Shown in pieces: positions 26,337 through 34,761 of a stretch of 64,000 nucleotides of DNA. The notes below the pieces were generated by a model that saw only the letters and a program-made list of their open reading frames with translations, did no database searches and was not told the origin of the DNA. The position numbers were made by a program, and so were the translations under genes. The DNA lies in NCBI GenBank assembly GCA_019359035.1, contig JAHHIC010000059.1, positions 1 through 64,000 of the forward strand, read 5' to 3'. Within the stretch, counting starts at the first letter, position 1. Each line of letters begins with the position of its first letter. The stretch is from Scytonematopsis contorta HA4267-MV1 (GTDB lineage Bacteria; Cyanobacteriota; Cyanobacteriia; Cyanobacteriales; Nostocaceae).

Positions 26337-26543
26337 ATGATTAAGATTTCCAACCTCAACCACTTAGAATCAACAAACGAAGCAGCTAAACTTTATGGTG
26401 GAGATGCCACTAATAATATTACTGTTAAACAAGAAGGAACCGCTGTTGGATTAGTTGGAAAAGCTACCGTTATTAATACTTCAAAAATTGATGCGAAAGC
26501 TATAGATTTCCGACCCACAGTTATAAAGTTCCTTTTTTACTAA
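26337..26543 (+). CDS. GG-leader peptide 1 of the array
   Basis: Precursor of 68 residues. The leader MIKISNLNHLESTNEA ends in LYGG at residue 22. The 46-residue core starts DATNNITVKQEGTAV and ends in an aromatic, hydrophobic tail (KFLFY). It is nearly identical in the core to the next gene, a recent tandem duplicate. Ribosome site GGAGTAAGAC. First gene after the three spaced palindromes. No Cys. Function unknown; export by one of the C39 exporters is inferred from the leader. Confidence 0.85.
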   Translation: MIKISNLNHLESTNEAAKLYGGDATNNITVKQEGTAVGLVGKATVINTSKIDAKAIDFRPTVIKFLFY

Positions 26544-26641
26544 TCGGATTAGTTGATTCTGTCTCAAGTCTCATTCTTTACGTCAGTAAGTTTTGAGAAC
26601 ACTAAACAACAAGTAACAAAACAATTTTCAGGAGAAAGACA

Positions 26642-26845
26642 ATGATTAAGATTTCTAACCTCAACTACTTAGAAGTATCCAACGAAGCATCTAAAGTACA
26701 TGGTGGTAGTGCTACCAACAATATTACTGTTAAGCAAGAAGGAACTGCTGTTGCACTCTTTGGTAAAGCTACGGTTGTTAACGTTTCTAAGATTGATGCA
26801 AAAGCAGTAGATTTCAGACCAACATTTCTATTGTTCAAGTTCTAA
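26642..26845 (+). CDS. GG-leader peptide 2 of the array
   Basis: Precursor of 67 residues, tandem paralogue of the preceding gene. The leader MIKISNLNYLEVSNEA ends VHGG. The core repeats ATNNITVKQEGTAV and SKIDAKAVDFRPT and ends FLLFKF. Differences between the copies are spread through the core. Ribosome site CAGGAGAAAGAC. The paired, slightly different cores suggest either a two-peptide product or copy-number increase. Confidence 0.85.
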   Translation: MIKISNLNYLEVSNEASKVHGGSATNNITVKQEGTAVALFGKATVVNVSKIDAKAVDFRPTFLLFKF

Positions 26846-26973
26846 CTTGATAACCAGATTAAGGTGAGATTCTCAGACTTTTCGTAAGTATTTTTCGAGA
26901 CAAGTAAAAGGAATTAGCGGAGCTCGTTCCTTTTACATCAGAATTTTTTTGAATTTAATACTGGAGAATAAAC

Positions 26974-27159
26974 ATGGTTCAAATTTCAGACTTAAACTAT
27001 TTAGAAACTGCTAAAGCATCACAAGTTTATGGTGGTGCAACTCCTCGTAATAGTGCTACTCAAGCAGGTTTAGCTTTTGCTGCTGCTAAGTTTGCTGCGG
27101 TCGCAACAGTTATTAACGTTTCTACTATTGTTGCTCCTGTAATCAATGTAAAATTATAG
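26974..27159 (+). CDS. GG-leader peptide 3 of the array, Ala/Val-rich core
   Basis: Precursor of 61 residues. Leader MVQISDLNYLETAKASQVYGG (cut after 21). The 40-residue core is strongly hydrophobic and rich in Ala and Val (GLAFAAAKFAAVATVIN...), so it may be membrane-active or pack as a helix followed by a strand. Ribosome site TGGAGAA. Confidence 0.85.
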   Translation: MVQISDLNYLETAKASQVYGGATPRNSATQAGLAFAAAKFAAVATVINVSTIVAPVINVKL

Positions 27160-27334
27160 AGTCGCTGTCTGGAGCATCTCAAACTTTGCAAAATAGAGAT
27201 GCTCCCTAGCGATTGGGGTAAAGTATTATTAATTCCAAGTCAGAGATAATTATTGAGTGATTATCATAGACTTGGAAAAGTCATAAAAAGTTAGTAATTT
27301 AACTAATTTTTAATCATGAAATGAGGGTAAGGTA

Positions 27335-27517
27335 ATGATTGTTATTTCAGACCTTAAGTATTTAGAGATTACATCTTCATCGTCTAAAATTTATGGCGGT
27401 CAAGTGACTAAAACATCAACTGTGGAACTGTCAACGACTACTGTATATGATGACCAGCTAAAAACAGCTGATATTATCACATCATTGTTCACACAAGATA
27501 GTCTAATTCAACTTTGA
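27335..27517 (+). CDS. GG-leader peptide 4 of the array
   Basis: Precursor of 60 residues. The leader MIVISDLKYLEITSSSSKI ends YGG (22). The 38-residue core is Thr/Ser-rich at first (VTKTSTVELSTTTVYDDQ) and hydrophobic at the end. No Cys. Ribosome site GAGGGTAAGGTA. Separated by about 175 bases from its upstream neighbour. Confidence 0.8.
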   Translation: MIVISDLKYLEITSSSSKIYGGQVTKTSTVELSTTTVYDDQLKTADIITSLFTQDSLIQL

Positions 27518-27647
27518 ATCTTCATGTCTAAGCTCATTACTATTTATAGCAAGCAATGTTATTTATAGCAATGAACTTAGACATGAAGGATTGAAAATAA
27601 TCAATTCTTTAGTCGTTTTTTCCACTTAGTAACCGAAAAAGAAAAAA

Positions 27648-27875
27648 ATGATTAATATTCGTGACTTGAACTGTTTGGAAACAGCAACTGAAGTTTCAAA
27701 TATTTATGGAGGTAATGACAACAGACGTACTACTAACCGATATAGTAGTAAACCTCAAGTCAGTATAATTAGTCAATTTATTAATGCTACACAGAATATA
27801 AATGCAACTTCTAATGGTGGCACTGCTATAGCATTTGGAATTAATATTATTCGTATAACAAACGTATTTTTATAA
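27648..27875 (+). CDS. GG-leader peptide 5 of the array
   Basis: Precursor of 75 residues. The leader MINIRDLNCLETATEVSNI ends YGG (22). The 53-residue core starts with a basic stretch (NDNRRTTNRYSSK) and continues with Ile/Asn-rich sequence and a hydrophobic end. It contains NATQNINATSNGGTA, which has a second GG that could mimic a cleavage site. Ribosome site is poor (purine-rich GAAAAAGAAAAAA). Confidence 0.8.
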   Translation: MINIRDLNCLETATEVSNIYGGNDNRRTTNRYSSKPQVSIISQFINATQNINATSNGGTAIAFGINIIRITNVFL

Positions 27876-28088
27876 AACCATCGGGTGCATTATACAAAAT
27901 AAAAATATTTACCAGACAGATTATGTTTACTTTTGTGTTACCACTGAAGTCGCATAATTTATTCAATTTTTACCCGATGTGAACTGATTATAAAAGTTAA
28001 GTAAAGGCTAATGTTAGCGTCATTTCTTAACCTCTAATATCTTTCTGAAGAAGGATATTATAGTTTTCACTTTACAAAGGAGAAAATA

Positions 28089-28349
28089 ATGATTAGTATT
28101 TCTGACTTAAGCTGCTTACGGGTTGCGAACGAAATATCTATAATTTGTGGTGGTACTGAAGTTACACAATCAGCGTACTACTCGCAATCAGTACATGTTA
28201 GCAATGGGACTTCTAGTTGGTACGATTATAAAATCTCAAGCCCAAGTGGGAAAGTCCCTAGTTTGAAAACTTATGATTTGAAAATTCCTAGCTTTAGTAT
28301 TTCTGACTTACATAAATTTTTGTCGGATTTTTTCAAATCATATCACTAG
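28089..28349 (+). CDS. GG-leader peptide 6 of the array
   Basis: Precursor of 86 residues. The leader MISISDLSCLRVANEISII ends CGG (22), a variant with Cys before the double glycine. The 64-residue core is rich in Ser, Tyr and Lys (SAYYSQSVHV, SSWYDYK) and repeats a short K-x-P-S pattern (GKVPSL, LKIPSF). Strong ribosome site AAAGGAGAAA. A terminator at 28395 closes the array. Confidence 0.8.
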   Translation: MISISDLSCLRVANEISIICGGTEVTQSAYYSQSVHVSNGTSSWYDYKISSPSGKVPSLKTYDLKIPSFSISDLHKFLSDFFKSYH

Positions 28350-28394
28350 GATTTATGGGATAACATCCCAATTGACTGAATCTAAATGTTAAAT

Positions 28395-28440
28395 AAAAAA
28401 AGCTAACCTGTACACTTTATAGCCAGGTTAGCTTTTTTTT
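28395..28440. terminator. Bidirectional rho-independent terminator
   Basis: AAAAAAGCTAACCTG pairs with CAGGTTAGCTTTTTT round a loop of about 12 bases, with A and T runs on the two sides. It lies between convergent peptide genes and can serve both. Confidence 0.9.
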
Positions 28441-28472
28441 AAACTATTTAACCATTGCCTTTTTAGTTAAAT

Positions 28473-28676
28473 TTAGCAGTGGTAGTACTTTTTGGGTTCG
28501 TACTTTTTGGGTTCTTCTTTTTTGGGTTCTTCTTTTTTGGGCTTGTAATATTTTTTGTAATCGTAGCAGTCGTAATAGTCGCAGTAGTCGTAATATTTAT
28601 AACCACCACCACCAACGGCGTTATTCATCTCGGAATCAATAAGCATTGGCAAATTAAGCACTCTGATACTAGTCAT
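28473..28676 (-). CDS. GG-leader peptide with a Tyr/Lys/Pro-rich core
   Basis: Precursor of 67 residues. The leader differs from the array members (MTSIRVLNLPMLIDSEMN) but ends AVGG followed by two more Gly. The core begins YKYYDYCDYYDCYDYKKYY and continues with repeats of the type KKEEPKKEEPKKYEPKKYYHC. It has three Cys and a dozen or more Tyr. The repeat resembles adhesive or cross-linked Tyr-rich proteins more than a toxin. A good ribosome site GAGAGGATT precedes the ATG. Confidence 0.8.
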   Translation of the reverse strand: MTSIRVLNLPMLIDSEMNNAVGGGGYKYYDYCDYYDCYDYKKYYKPKKEEPKKEEPKKYEPKKYYHC

Positions 28677-29077
28677 AAGAGAATCCTCTCTAAAAACGTT
28701 TTGCTGTCAGTCAATTTTGGATGTAAAATTTATGTCTAAATTTTCTACATCCATATGTATATTTTGGTATCTCTTATGACATAAGTCAATAGCCTTATTA
28801 TTATAAATTACCACTATTAACCGATAGAAATTTCAATGTCAATTCTTACTTTTGATAGAGATAATTTCTACGTATTTTGTATAGTTATTCGCACTAGTAA
28901 TAAGGTTTATATATCTGTGACTTTCTTTCCCTGTATTATGAAAGCTATTATTTAATAATAAGATAACTTTTACTTTACTGCTACTTTTGGCGGATAAAAA
29001 TTTTAAACATTTGATGTATAATAATAAACCTAATATGAAGTTGATATAAATTGATTTTAAAGATTGTTTAAAGCACA

Positions 29078-29560
29078 AGTCAGTCAGCCAGTCGGTCAGT
29101 CGGTCAGTCAGTCGGTCAGCCAGTCAGTCGGTCAGTCGGTCAGTCGGTCAGCCAGTCAGTCGGTCAGTCAGCCAGCCAGTCAGTCGGTCAGCCAGTCAGT
29201 CGGTCAGCCAGTCAGTCGGTCAGCCAGCCAGCCAGTCGGTCAGTCAGCCAGTCAGTCGGTCAGTCAGTCGGTCAGTCAGCCAGTCGGTCAGTCGGTCAGT
29301 CGGTCAGTCAGCCAGTCGGTCAGTCGGTCAGTCAGTCGGTCAGTCGGTCAGTCAGTCAGTCGGTCAGTCAGTCGGTCAGTCAGCCAGTCGGTCAGTCGGT
29401 CAGTCGGTCAGTCGGTCAGTCAGTAGGTCAGTCAGTCAGCCAGTCAGTCAGTCAGTCAGCCAGCCAGTCGGTCAGTCAGTCAGCCAGCCAGTCGGTCAGT
29501 CAGTCAGTCGGTCAGTCAGCGAGTCAGTCAGTCAGTCAGCCAGCCAGTCAGCCAGCCAGT
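29078..29560. repeat. Long tetranucleotide microsatellite
   Basis: About 480 bases built of the tetramers GTCA, GTCG and GCCA in irregular order, essentially an unbroken CAGT/CGGT array. Open frames through it encode Ser-Gln-Val repeats in any frame and are not called. It ends exactly where a long inverted repeat begins. Confidence 0.95.
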
Positions 29561-29718
29561 GACTAAAGTCACTGTCTAAAAGCTAAAGTCCTCTGAAGAG
29601 GACTAATAAGAAATAAGATTTTTGGGAATATCTTAAATTTTGTAAAATATTTATTTTTGATGTATTATTCAGTCCTCTTTTAGAGGACTTCAGCTTTTAG
29701 ACAGTGACTTTAGTCACT
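29558..29718. mobile_element. MITE-like inverted repeat beside the microsatellite
   Basis: Arms 29558-29604 and 29671-29718 are complementary over about 47 bases with very few differences. Each arm itself contains two smaller palindromes, AGTGACTAAAGTCACT and AGTCCTCTGAAGAGGACT. The 66-base loop is AT-rich. No coding capacity. A non-autonomous element or a large structured RNA are both possible. Confidence 0.65.
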
Positions 29719-30029
29719 GACTTATAATATAAATGATGCTTAATGTTCTCTTTATAAACCACCCTCTAAGGTATAAAAAGTTTGAGATTTAAATGCATCC
29801 TGAATTTTTAGTTTCTACAGAAACAAAATATACCACTTACTTGCTTGTATATAATGATGATACAGTCTTAAACAATACTTGCGCTTTTCAAATACATTAT
29901 TTCTTTAACATAACCACAATTATTGTCGCGCCTGATAACATTATTATTGTTTAAATATATACACACGAGCAATTATGTTTTGTATAAAAGATAAATTACT
30001 ATTATTAAATAAAAATTTAGCATAAAGTA

Positions 30030-30085
30030 AATGTGAAGATTGTCAAAATGTATTGACAAAACCCTCCAGTTTGTTAAAAATACAA
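30030..30085 (+). promoter_or_regulatory. Candidate promoter of module 4
   Basis: TTGACA at 30053-30058 is followed after 16-18 bases by TTAAAAAT. The upstream ATGTGAAG...TGTCAAAATG recalls the tracts before TTGACA in modules 2 and 3. The exporter starts about 1.3 kb downstream, as in module 3. Confidence 0.35.
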
Positions 30086-31019
30086 AAGAGTTGATGGTAA
30101 GCTGCTCCGATTGTTGGAATGTTTTACCTATTTTCCAATTTTGGAAAAAATTTTCTAGATATTTTCCTTTATTGGAAAAAAAATCTTAGATATTAGTAAG
30201 CGAAAGTTCAAAAAAAGACTATCATTATAAATGTGCTTATTTCTTGTAACTGTGGTTAAAGCCATAAACATAAGATGTAGAGCCAGTTAAATAATGTAGG
30301 TTTTTTAATTTCCCTTTACTAATTCGGGTTGTCAGTCTTAATAGCTATGGCTTCGGTGTGTCCCTATTGACGTCATTGATTAAGATTAGTTTTAGCTGTG
30401 AGTGATTGCAATTCTATGTTATGAACTTACAGCAATCAGAACAATCTGTCAGTAAGTGTCAGTTATAGCCTTGTGATATATGTACAAGGTTTGCGGCAGA
30501 AAAAGACCTATATGCTAACCCTATAGGTAATTATTTTCTACCATCTGACAGAATCAAATTTATAAATCAATTAAATTTTTTCCCTGAAGAAAAAAAATAA
30601 CCCATCTTAGCGATTAAGGGTTAACATGTAAAGTGGCGAGGCTAAGTTCAGTAAAAATAATTTAAAGCCACTTGGAGTTTTTGAAAATTTCCAGTAACAT
30701 TTTCTACTTGTGCGGAGTGTTTTTAACTCGCAATAAAATTCTCGCAGTAAAGTTATTGAAGTGTAAAGGCTTCGGTAGCATTACAAAATCGCGACATTTT
30801 TTTGTTGAAGATAATTCTTTGTGCTTAATCCGGGGAATAACTCCTTAGACCGGCAAAGAGCTAAGGAGAGATACCCGGTGTAGTTGCACATCTTTTGATT
30901 AGCTAAGCAGCTTTTCAAAGGCTTATTTAGATACTGCAGTTGTAGATACCTTGGCGGGGATAACAACTGCTGCAGAGTATTTCATCCACATTTTTAGCTA
31001 AAGGCAACATGGAGAAATT

Positions 31020-31166
31020 ATGTCATATTTTGACCCAAAATCACAAGCTCTACGACGAGAATCTTTTGAGCATAATCAGCTTTTTTATGGCAATTTTTTA
31101 GAATATTTTGGAAGAAAGGTTCAATTTGCTAATCGACACAAAAATTCACAACTACAATTCTGGTAA
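31020..31166 (+). CDS. Small conserved open frame upstream of exporter module 4
   Basis: Frame of 48 codons from ATG 31020, with GGAG eight bases upstream. It begins MSYFDPKSQALRRESFE and is related to the frame at 18722. It has no GG motif and is basic at the end (KVQFANRHKNSQLQFW). Possibly a leader peptide or regulatory micro-protein of the module. Confidence 0.4.
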   Translation: MSYFDPKSQALRRESFEHNQLFYGNFLEYFGRKVQFANRHKNSQLQFW

Positions 31167-31359
31167 TAAAAGTTTCAGTTGTAAGCCGCAGGTTTTCCTT
31201 TAGAGTAGCAAAAAAAACACAAAAAGCTGCTGATGCTGTGTTTTTATCAGCTACATTAGGATTGCCATAGTCATAATTGCAATTAGCAATTAGCAATTAG
31301 CTGTTAGTCGTTAGCAGCTGGGTACTTTCTGGTATACGCACTTAATAAAAGTAAAAGTT

Positions 31360-34300
31360 ATGCCACCAATGTTTTCCATAGAAGAACTGAGTCAAAAAAT
31401 TACTAACGCATTCGATAATACCCTCGAAGAAAAAGATTTACAAAGCTGTCTAAAAGCGGCTCAAATAATTGAACCATCTGTAGCAATGCCTTTTTGGCAA
31501 TCAACAGAAGATGTATATGGTATCTATATTGTTTTAGAGGGTAAAGTCCGTCTTTTAGATAACTTTGAAAACTTAGTTATTACTCTTGATGTGGGAGCAT
31601 CATTTGGTGAAACAACTCTGTTTGCAGGTAATTTTAAGGACTATGCGAACTATGCGGACTATGGAGCCAGAGCTTCTCATAATTTAAAACTCTGCTATCT
31701 TAATCGCGAAATTTTAGAGCCTTTGCTAAATAATGCTAAAATCCGCGAAAATTTACACAAAAAAGCAGAAATTTTGGATTTGCTACTACTGTGTCGTCAA
31801 AATAGTCAGTTCCCATCCCATAAATCACAAGCACCGGGAATGCTTAAAGCTTTATCTTTATTTGAGCGATGCGATTTAAAGCCAGAAGAAAAACTACCAA
31901 CCCTTCAAGATTCTAAATTATGGGTGCTGCGAACAGGAGAACTTTTACATTCCCAGGGTAGTAAGTTAACACCAGGTGTTATTTGTGGAGACCCAAAAAA
32001 GGGAATATGGCAAGCAACACGACCAACAATTGTTTATATTCTCAAAAATATCAATTGGCAAACTGCACTTGCTGACTGTCGGGAATTTGTGTTTATTGCC
32101 AGCAGCGATGAAAGAATTGGAAATAGTAATAATAGTGGTAACAGTGAACCAGGACGGCCGCGAAGAAAAGTCTCTCCAGGACGTACAGCATATGCTAAAG
32201 AATACTCAGACACTCCAGTAAATGTTATTCCGTTTCCAGCACGAGAGACTCAGGAGAAACAAAAACCAAAAAAACAACAGCCTTACTTTCCTGGCCCGAA
32301 AACAAAATTAGGGCATTGGTGGGGAAAGATAACTCATTCCTACCCCTTTTATGCTCAGCAAAGTGCTTCTGACTGTGGTGCTGCTTGCTTGGTAATGATT
32401 GGAAATTATTGGGGTAAACATTTTAGTGTAAGTCGTCTGCGGGATATGACTAATGCCAGCCGCAGCGGAGCTTCGTTGCGCGCGCTCGCATCCACAGCAG
32501 AAAGCTTGGGTTTTGCTACACGTCCAGTAAAAGCGAGTCTTGATAAGTTCGCACAGCAATCTCTACCAGCCGTCGCACACTGGGAAGGCAAACATTTTAT
32601 TGTTGTCTATGAAATTACCAAAAAAGGAGTAATCGTTGGTGACCCTGGTATTGGTCAAATAACCCTGAGTACTGATGACTTTAAAGCAGGTTGGACTGGT
32701 TATGCTTTATTATTGCAACCAACAAGCCTACTACAAAAAGCTAAAGAAGCTGATAATAAAGGCTTATGGAAGTTTTTTGAGTTAATCAAACCCCACTACT
32801 GGGTAATGCTGGAAATATTTGTATCCTCGGTACTGATTCAAATTTTTGGACTGGTGACACCAATATTTACCCAATTGCTACTTGACCGAGTACTGGTGCA
32901 ACGTAGTGTCGCAACCTTGCACGCTGTATCTTTGGGGATGATTATTTTTGGTTTATTCCGTATTGCCATGAGTGGAGTGCGGCAATATTTGTTAGACCAC
33001 ACAGCTAACCGTGTCAGTATATCTCTCTTAGTTGGTTTTATTAAACATACCTTCCGTTTACCCCTTGCTTATTTTGAGTCCCGTTATGTAGGAGATATTG
33101 TTTCTCGTATTCAAGAAAACCAAAAAATTCAACGCTTCCTAACCGGGGAAACACTCTCAATCTTGCTCGATTTGCTGACATTAGTCATTTATCTGGGCAT
33201 GATGTTTTGGTATAGCTGGCGTATGGCATTATTTGTACTGGTTACTGTACCACCATTTTTTATCTTGGCACTCGCTAGTACAAGTATTTTGCAGCGCATT
33301 TCCAGAGAAATTTTTAATGCAGGAGCTGAGGAAAATAGCTATCTAATTCAATCTTTAACAGGGATTCGTACCGTTCGTTCCTTAGCAATTGAGCAAACAG
33401 TACGTTGGCGTTGGGAGGAACTATTGAATAAGCTAGTTAAAAAATCCTTTAGCGCTCAGATAATTGGCAACCGTCTCTCTATAATCAGCGGTGTAATTGA
33501 AACCTTTGTAAATACAGCATTACTTTGGTTTGGAGCAATGTTAGTCATCCAAGGAGAACTTACCGTTGGGCAATTAATCGCCTTTAATATGCTGGTGGGT
33601 AATGTCATCAGTCCTTTTCAAAGGCTTTCGACCTTGTGGAACGAATTGCAGGAAATTATAATCTCCTCTGAACGCATTAATGATGTCCTCGAAGCAGAAC
33701 CAGAAGAAGACTTGCTAAATAAACCCCGCAGATTTTTGGATGAACTTCGTGGTCATATACACTTTCATAATGTGACCTTTCGCTATCACCCAGAAAGCGA
33801 CACTAATATTTTGGAAAATATCACCTTTGACATTCAACCAGAGCAAATGGTCGCAGTCGTAGGACGTAGTGGTTCCGGAAAAACAACTTTAACAAAATTA
33901 ATTTTGGGTTTATATCCTCCGAAGGATGGTAAAGTCTTAATAGATGGGCATGATATATCTGGAGTCAATCTGCGCTCCCTTCGTTCCCAAGTTGGTGTTG
34001 TTGACCAAGATACTTTTCTATTTGGTGGCACCATCCGAGAAAATCTTTGCATTGCCCACCCCGAAGCTCCTTTAGAGGAAATTATCGAAGCTGCACGATT
34101 AGCAGGTGCAGACGAATTCATTCAATTATTACCAATGGGTTACGAAACCCAAATAGGTGAAGGTGGCGGAATGCTATCTGGTGGACAACGCCAGCGTCTA
34201 GCTATTGCCCGTGCATTGCTAGGAAACCCCCGCTTATTGCTTTTTGACGAAGCAACCAGTCATCTAGACACAGAATCAGAACGAATTATTCAAAACAATC

Positions 34301-34488
34301 TCAAAACAATTTTAAAAGGACGTACAAGCGTAATAATTGCCCACAGACTTTCTACTGTGCGTAATGCCGATTTAATCATAGTTTTAGACCGAGGATTGCT
34401 GGTAGAAAGCGGTAGCCACGAAGAATTAATCGCCAAAAAAGGACATTATTATTACCTCAACCAACAGCAACTAGCTGAAGCCGGGTGA
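31360..34488 (+). CDS. Peptidase-containing ABC exporter (module 4)
   Basis: HetC-like exporter of 1042 residues and the closest relative of the module 2 exporter (shared RVLVQRSV, TANRVSISLLVGFIKHTFRL). It has a cyclic-nucleotide-binding-like domain, a linker ending YFPGPKT, a C39 peptidase with Cys339 (DCGAAC), His412 and Asp428, a membrane domain, and an ATPase with GRSGSGKTT, LSGGQRQR and DEATSHLDTE. All catalytic residues are present. It is the nearest exporter to the graspetide genes at 38.7-41.6 kb, and so the natural candidate to cleave and export those products. ATG 31360 is the tracked start; ATG 31369 would match the start of the module 2 paralogue. Confidence 0.95.
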   Translation: MPPMFSIEELSQKITNAFDNTLEEKDLQSCLKAAQIIEPSVAMPFWQSTEDVYGIYIVLEGKVRLLDNFENLVITLDVGASFGETTLFAGNFKDYANYADYGARASHNLKLCYLNREILEPLLNNAKIRENLHKKAEILDLLLLCRQNSQFPSHKSQAPGMLKALSLFERCDLKPEEKLPTLQDSKLWVLRTGELLHSQGSKLTPGVICGDPKKGIWQATRPTIVYILKNINWQTALADCREFVFIASSDERIGNSNNSGNSEPGRPRRKVSPGRTAYAKEYSDTPVNVIPFPARETQEKQKPKKQQPYFPGPKTKLGHWWGKITHSYPFYAQQSASDCGAACLVMIGNYWGKHFSVSRLRDMTNASRSGASLRALASTAESLGFATRPVKASLDKFAQQSLPAVAHWEGKHFIVVYEITKKGVIVGDPGIGQITLSTDDFKAGWTGYALLLQPTSLLQKAKEADNKGLWKFFELIKPHYWVMLEIFVSSVLIQIFGLVTPIFTQLLLDRVLVQRSVATLHAVSLGMIIFGLFRIAMSGVRQYLLDHTANRVSISLLVGFIKHTFRLPLAYFESRYVGDIVSRIQENQKIQRFLTGETLSILLDLLTLVIYLGMMFWYSWRMALFVLVTVPPFFILALASTSILQRISREIFNAGAEENSYLIQSLTGIRTVRSLAIEQTVRWRWEELLNKLVKKSFSAQIIGNRLSIISGVIETFVNTALLWFGAMLVIQGELTVGQLIAFNMLVGNVISPFQRLSTLWNELQEIIISSERINDVLEAEPEEDLLNKPRRFLDELRGHIHFHNVTFRYHPESDTNILENITFDIQPEQMVAVVGRSGSGKTTLTKLILGLYPPKDGKVLIDGHDISGVNLRSLRSQVGVVDQDTFLFGGTIRENLCIAHPEAPLEEIIEAARLAGADEFIQLLPMGYETQIGEGGGMLSGGQRQRLAIARALLGNPRLLLFDEATSHLDTESERIIQNNLKTILKGRTSVIIAHRLSTVRNADLIIVLDRGLLVESGSHEELIAKKGHYYYLNQQQLAEAG

Positions 34489-34519
34489 GAAGTACATTTG
34501 ACCATTCAACAAAACAAAT

Positions 34520-34727
34520 GTAGAGACGCGATAAATCGCGTCTACCCACCCCAAAGTAGAGACGCGATAAATCGCGTCTACCCACCCCAAAGTAGAGACG
34601 CGATTTATCGCGTCTACCCACCCTAAAGTAAAGACGCGATAAATCGCGTCTACCCACCCCAAAGTAAAGACGCGATAAATCGCGTCTACCCACCCCAAAG
34701 TAAAGACGCGATAAATCGCGTCTCTAC
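34520..34727. repeat. Six 36-bp palindrome units between exporter and adaptor
   Basis: Units start at 34520, 34556, 34592, 34628, 34664 and 34700. Each holds a palindrome GTAGAGACGCGATAA/ATCGCGTCTAC (or with GTAAAG) and a spacer CCACCCCAAA. Unit 3 has an inverted centre. Six strong hairpins in a row inside an operon could set the ratio of exporter to adaptor, but this is inference. Not CRISPR: the spacers are identical. Confidence 0.9.
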
Positions 34728-34761
34728 ATATTGCTGATGCCTATAGCAGGGTATAAAATAT

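Larger units (their letters stand above)
29719..31359. other. Long leader region of exporter module 4
   Basis: About 1.6 kb, AT-rich, without a firm gene. It holds a TTGACA box at 30053, small TTCCAATTTTGGAA palindromes near 30136, and a small frame at 31020-31166. Minus-strand frame 30781-30966 has no recognised relative. Confidence 0.45.

Noticed and set aside
29064-29426. Open frame of 120 codons with Ser-Val-Gln repeats
   Set aside because: It only translates the GTCA/GTCG/GCCA microsatellite. The absence of stop codons follows from the repeat.
30781-30966. Minus-strand frame of 61 codons upstream of module 4
   Set aside because: No relative found in the corresponding regions of other modules.
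34457-34728. Repeat-rich open frames on the minus strand, and a CRISPR-like 36-bp periodicity
   Set aside because: The spacers are identical and the units are palindromic, with no cas genes and no unique spacers. These are dispersed palindromes, not CRISPR.
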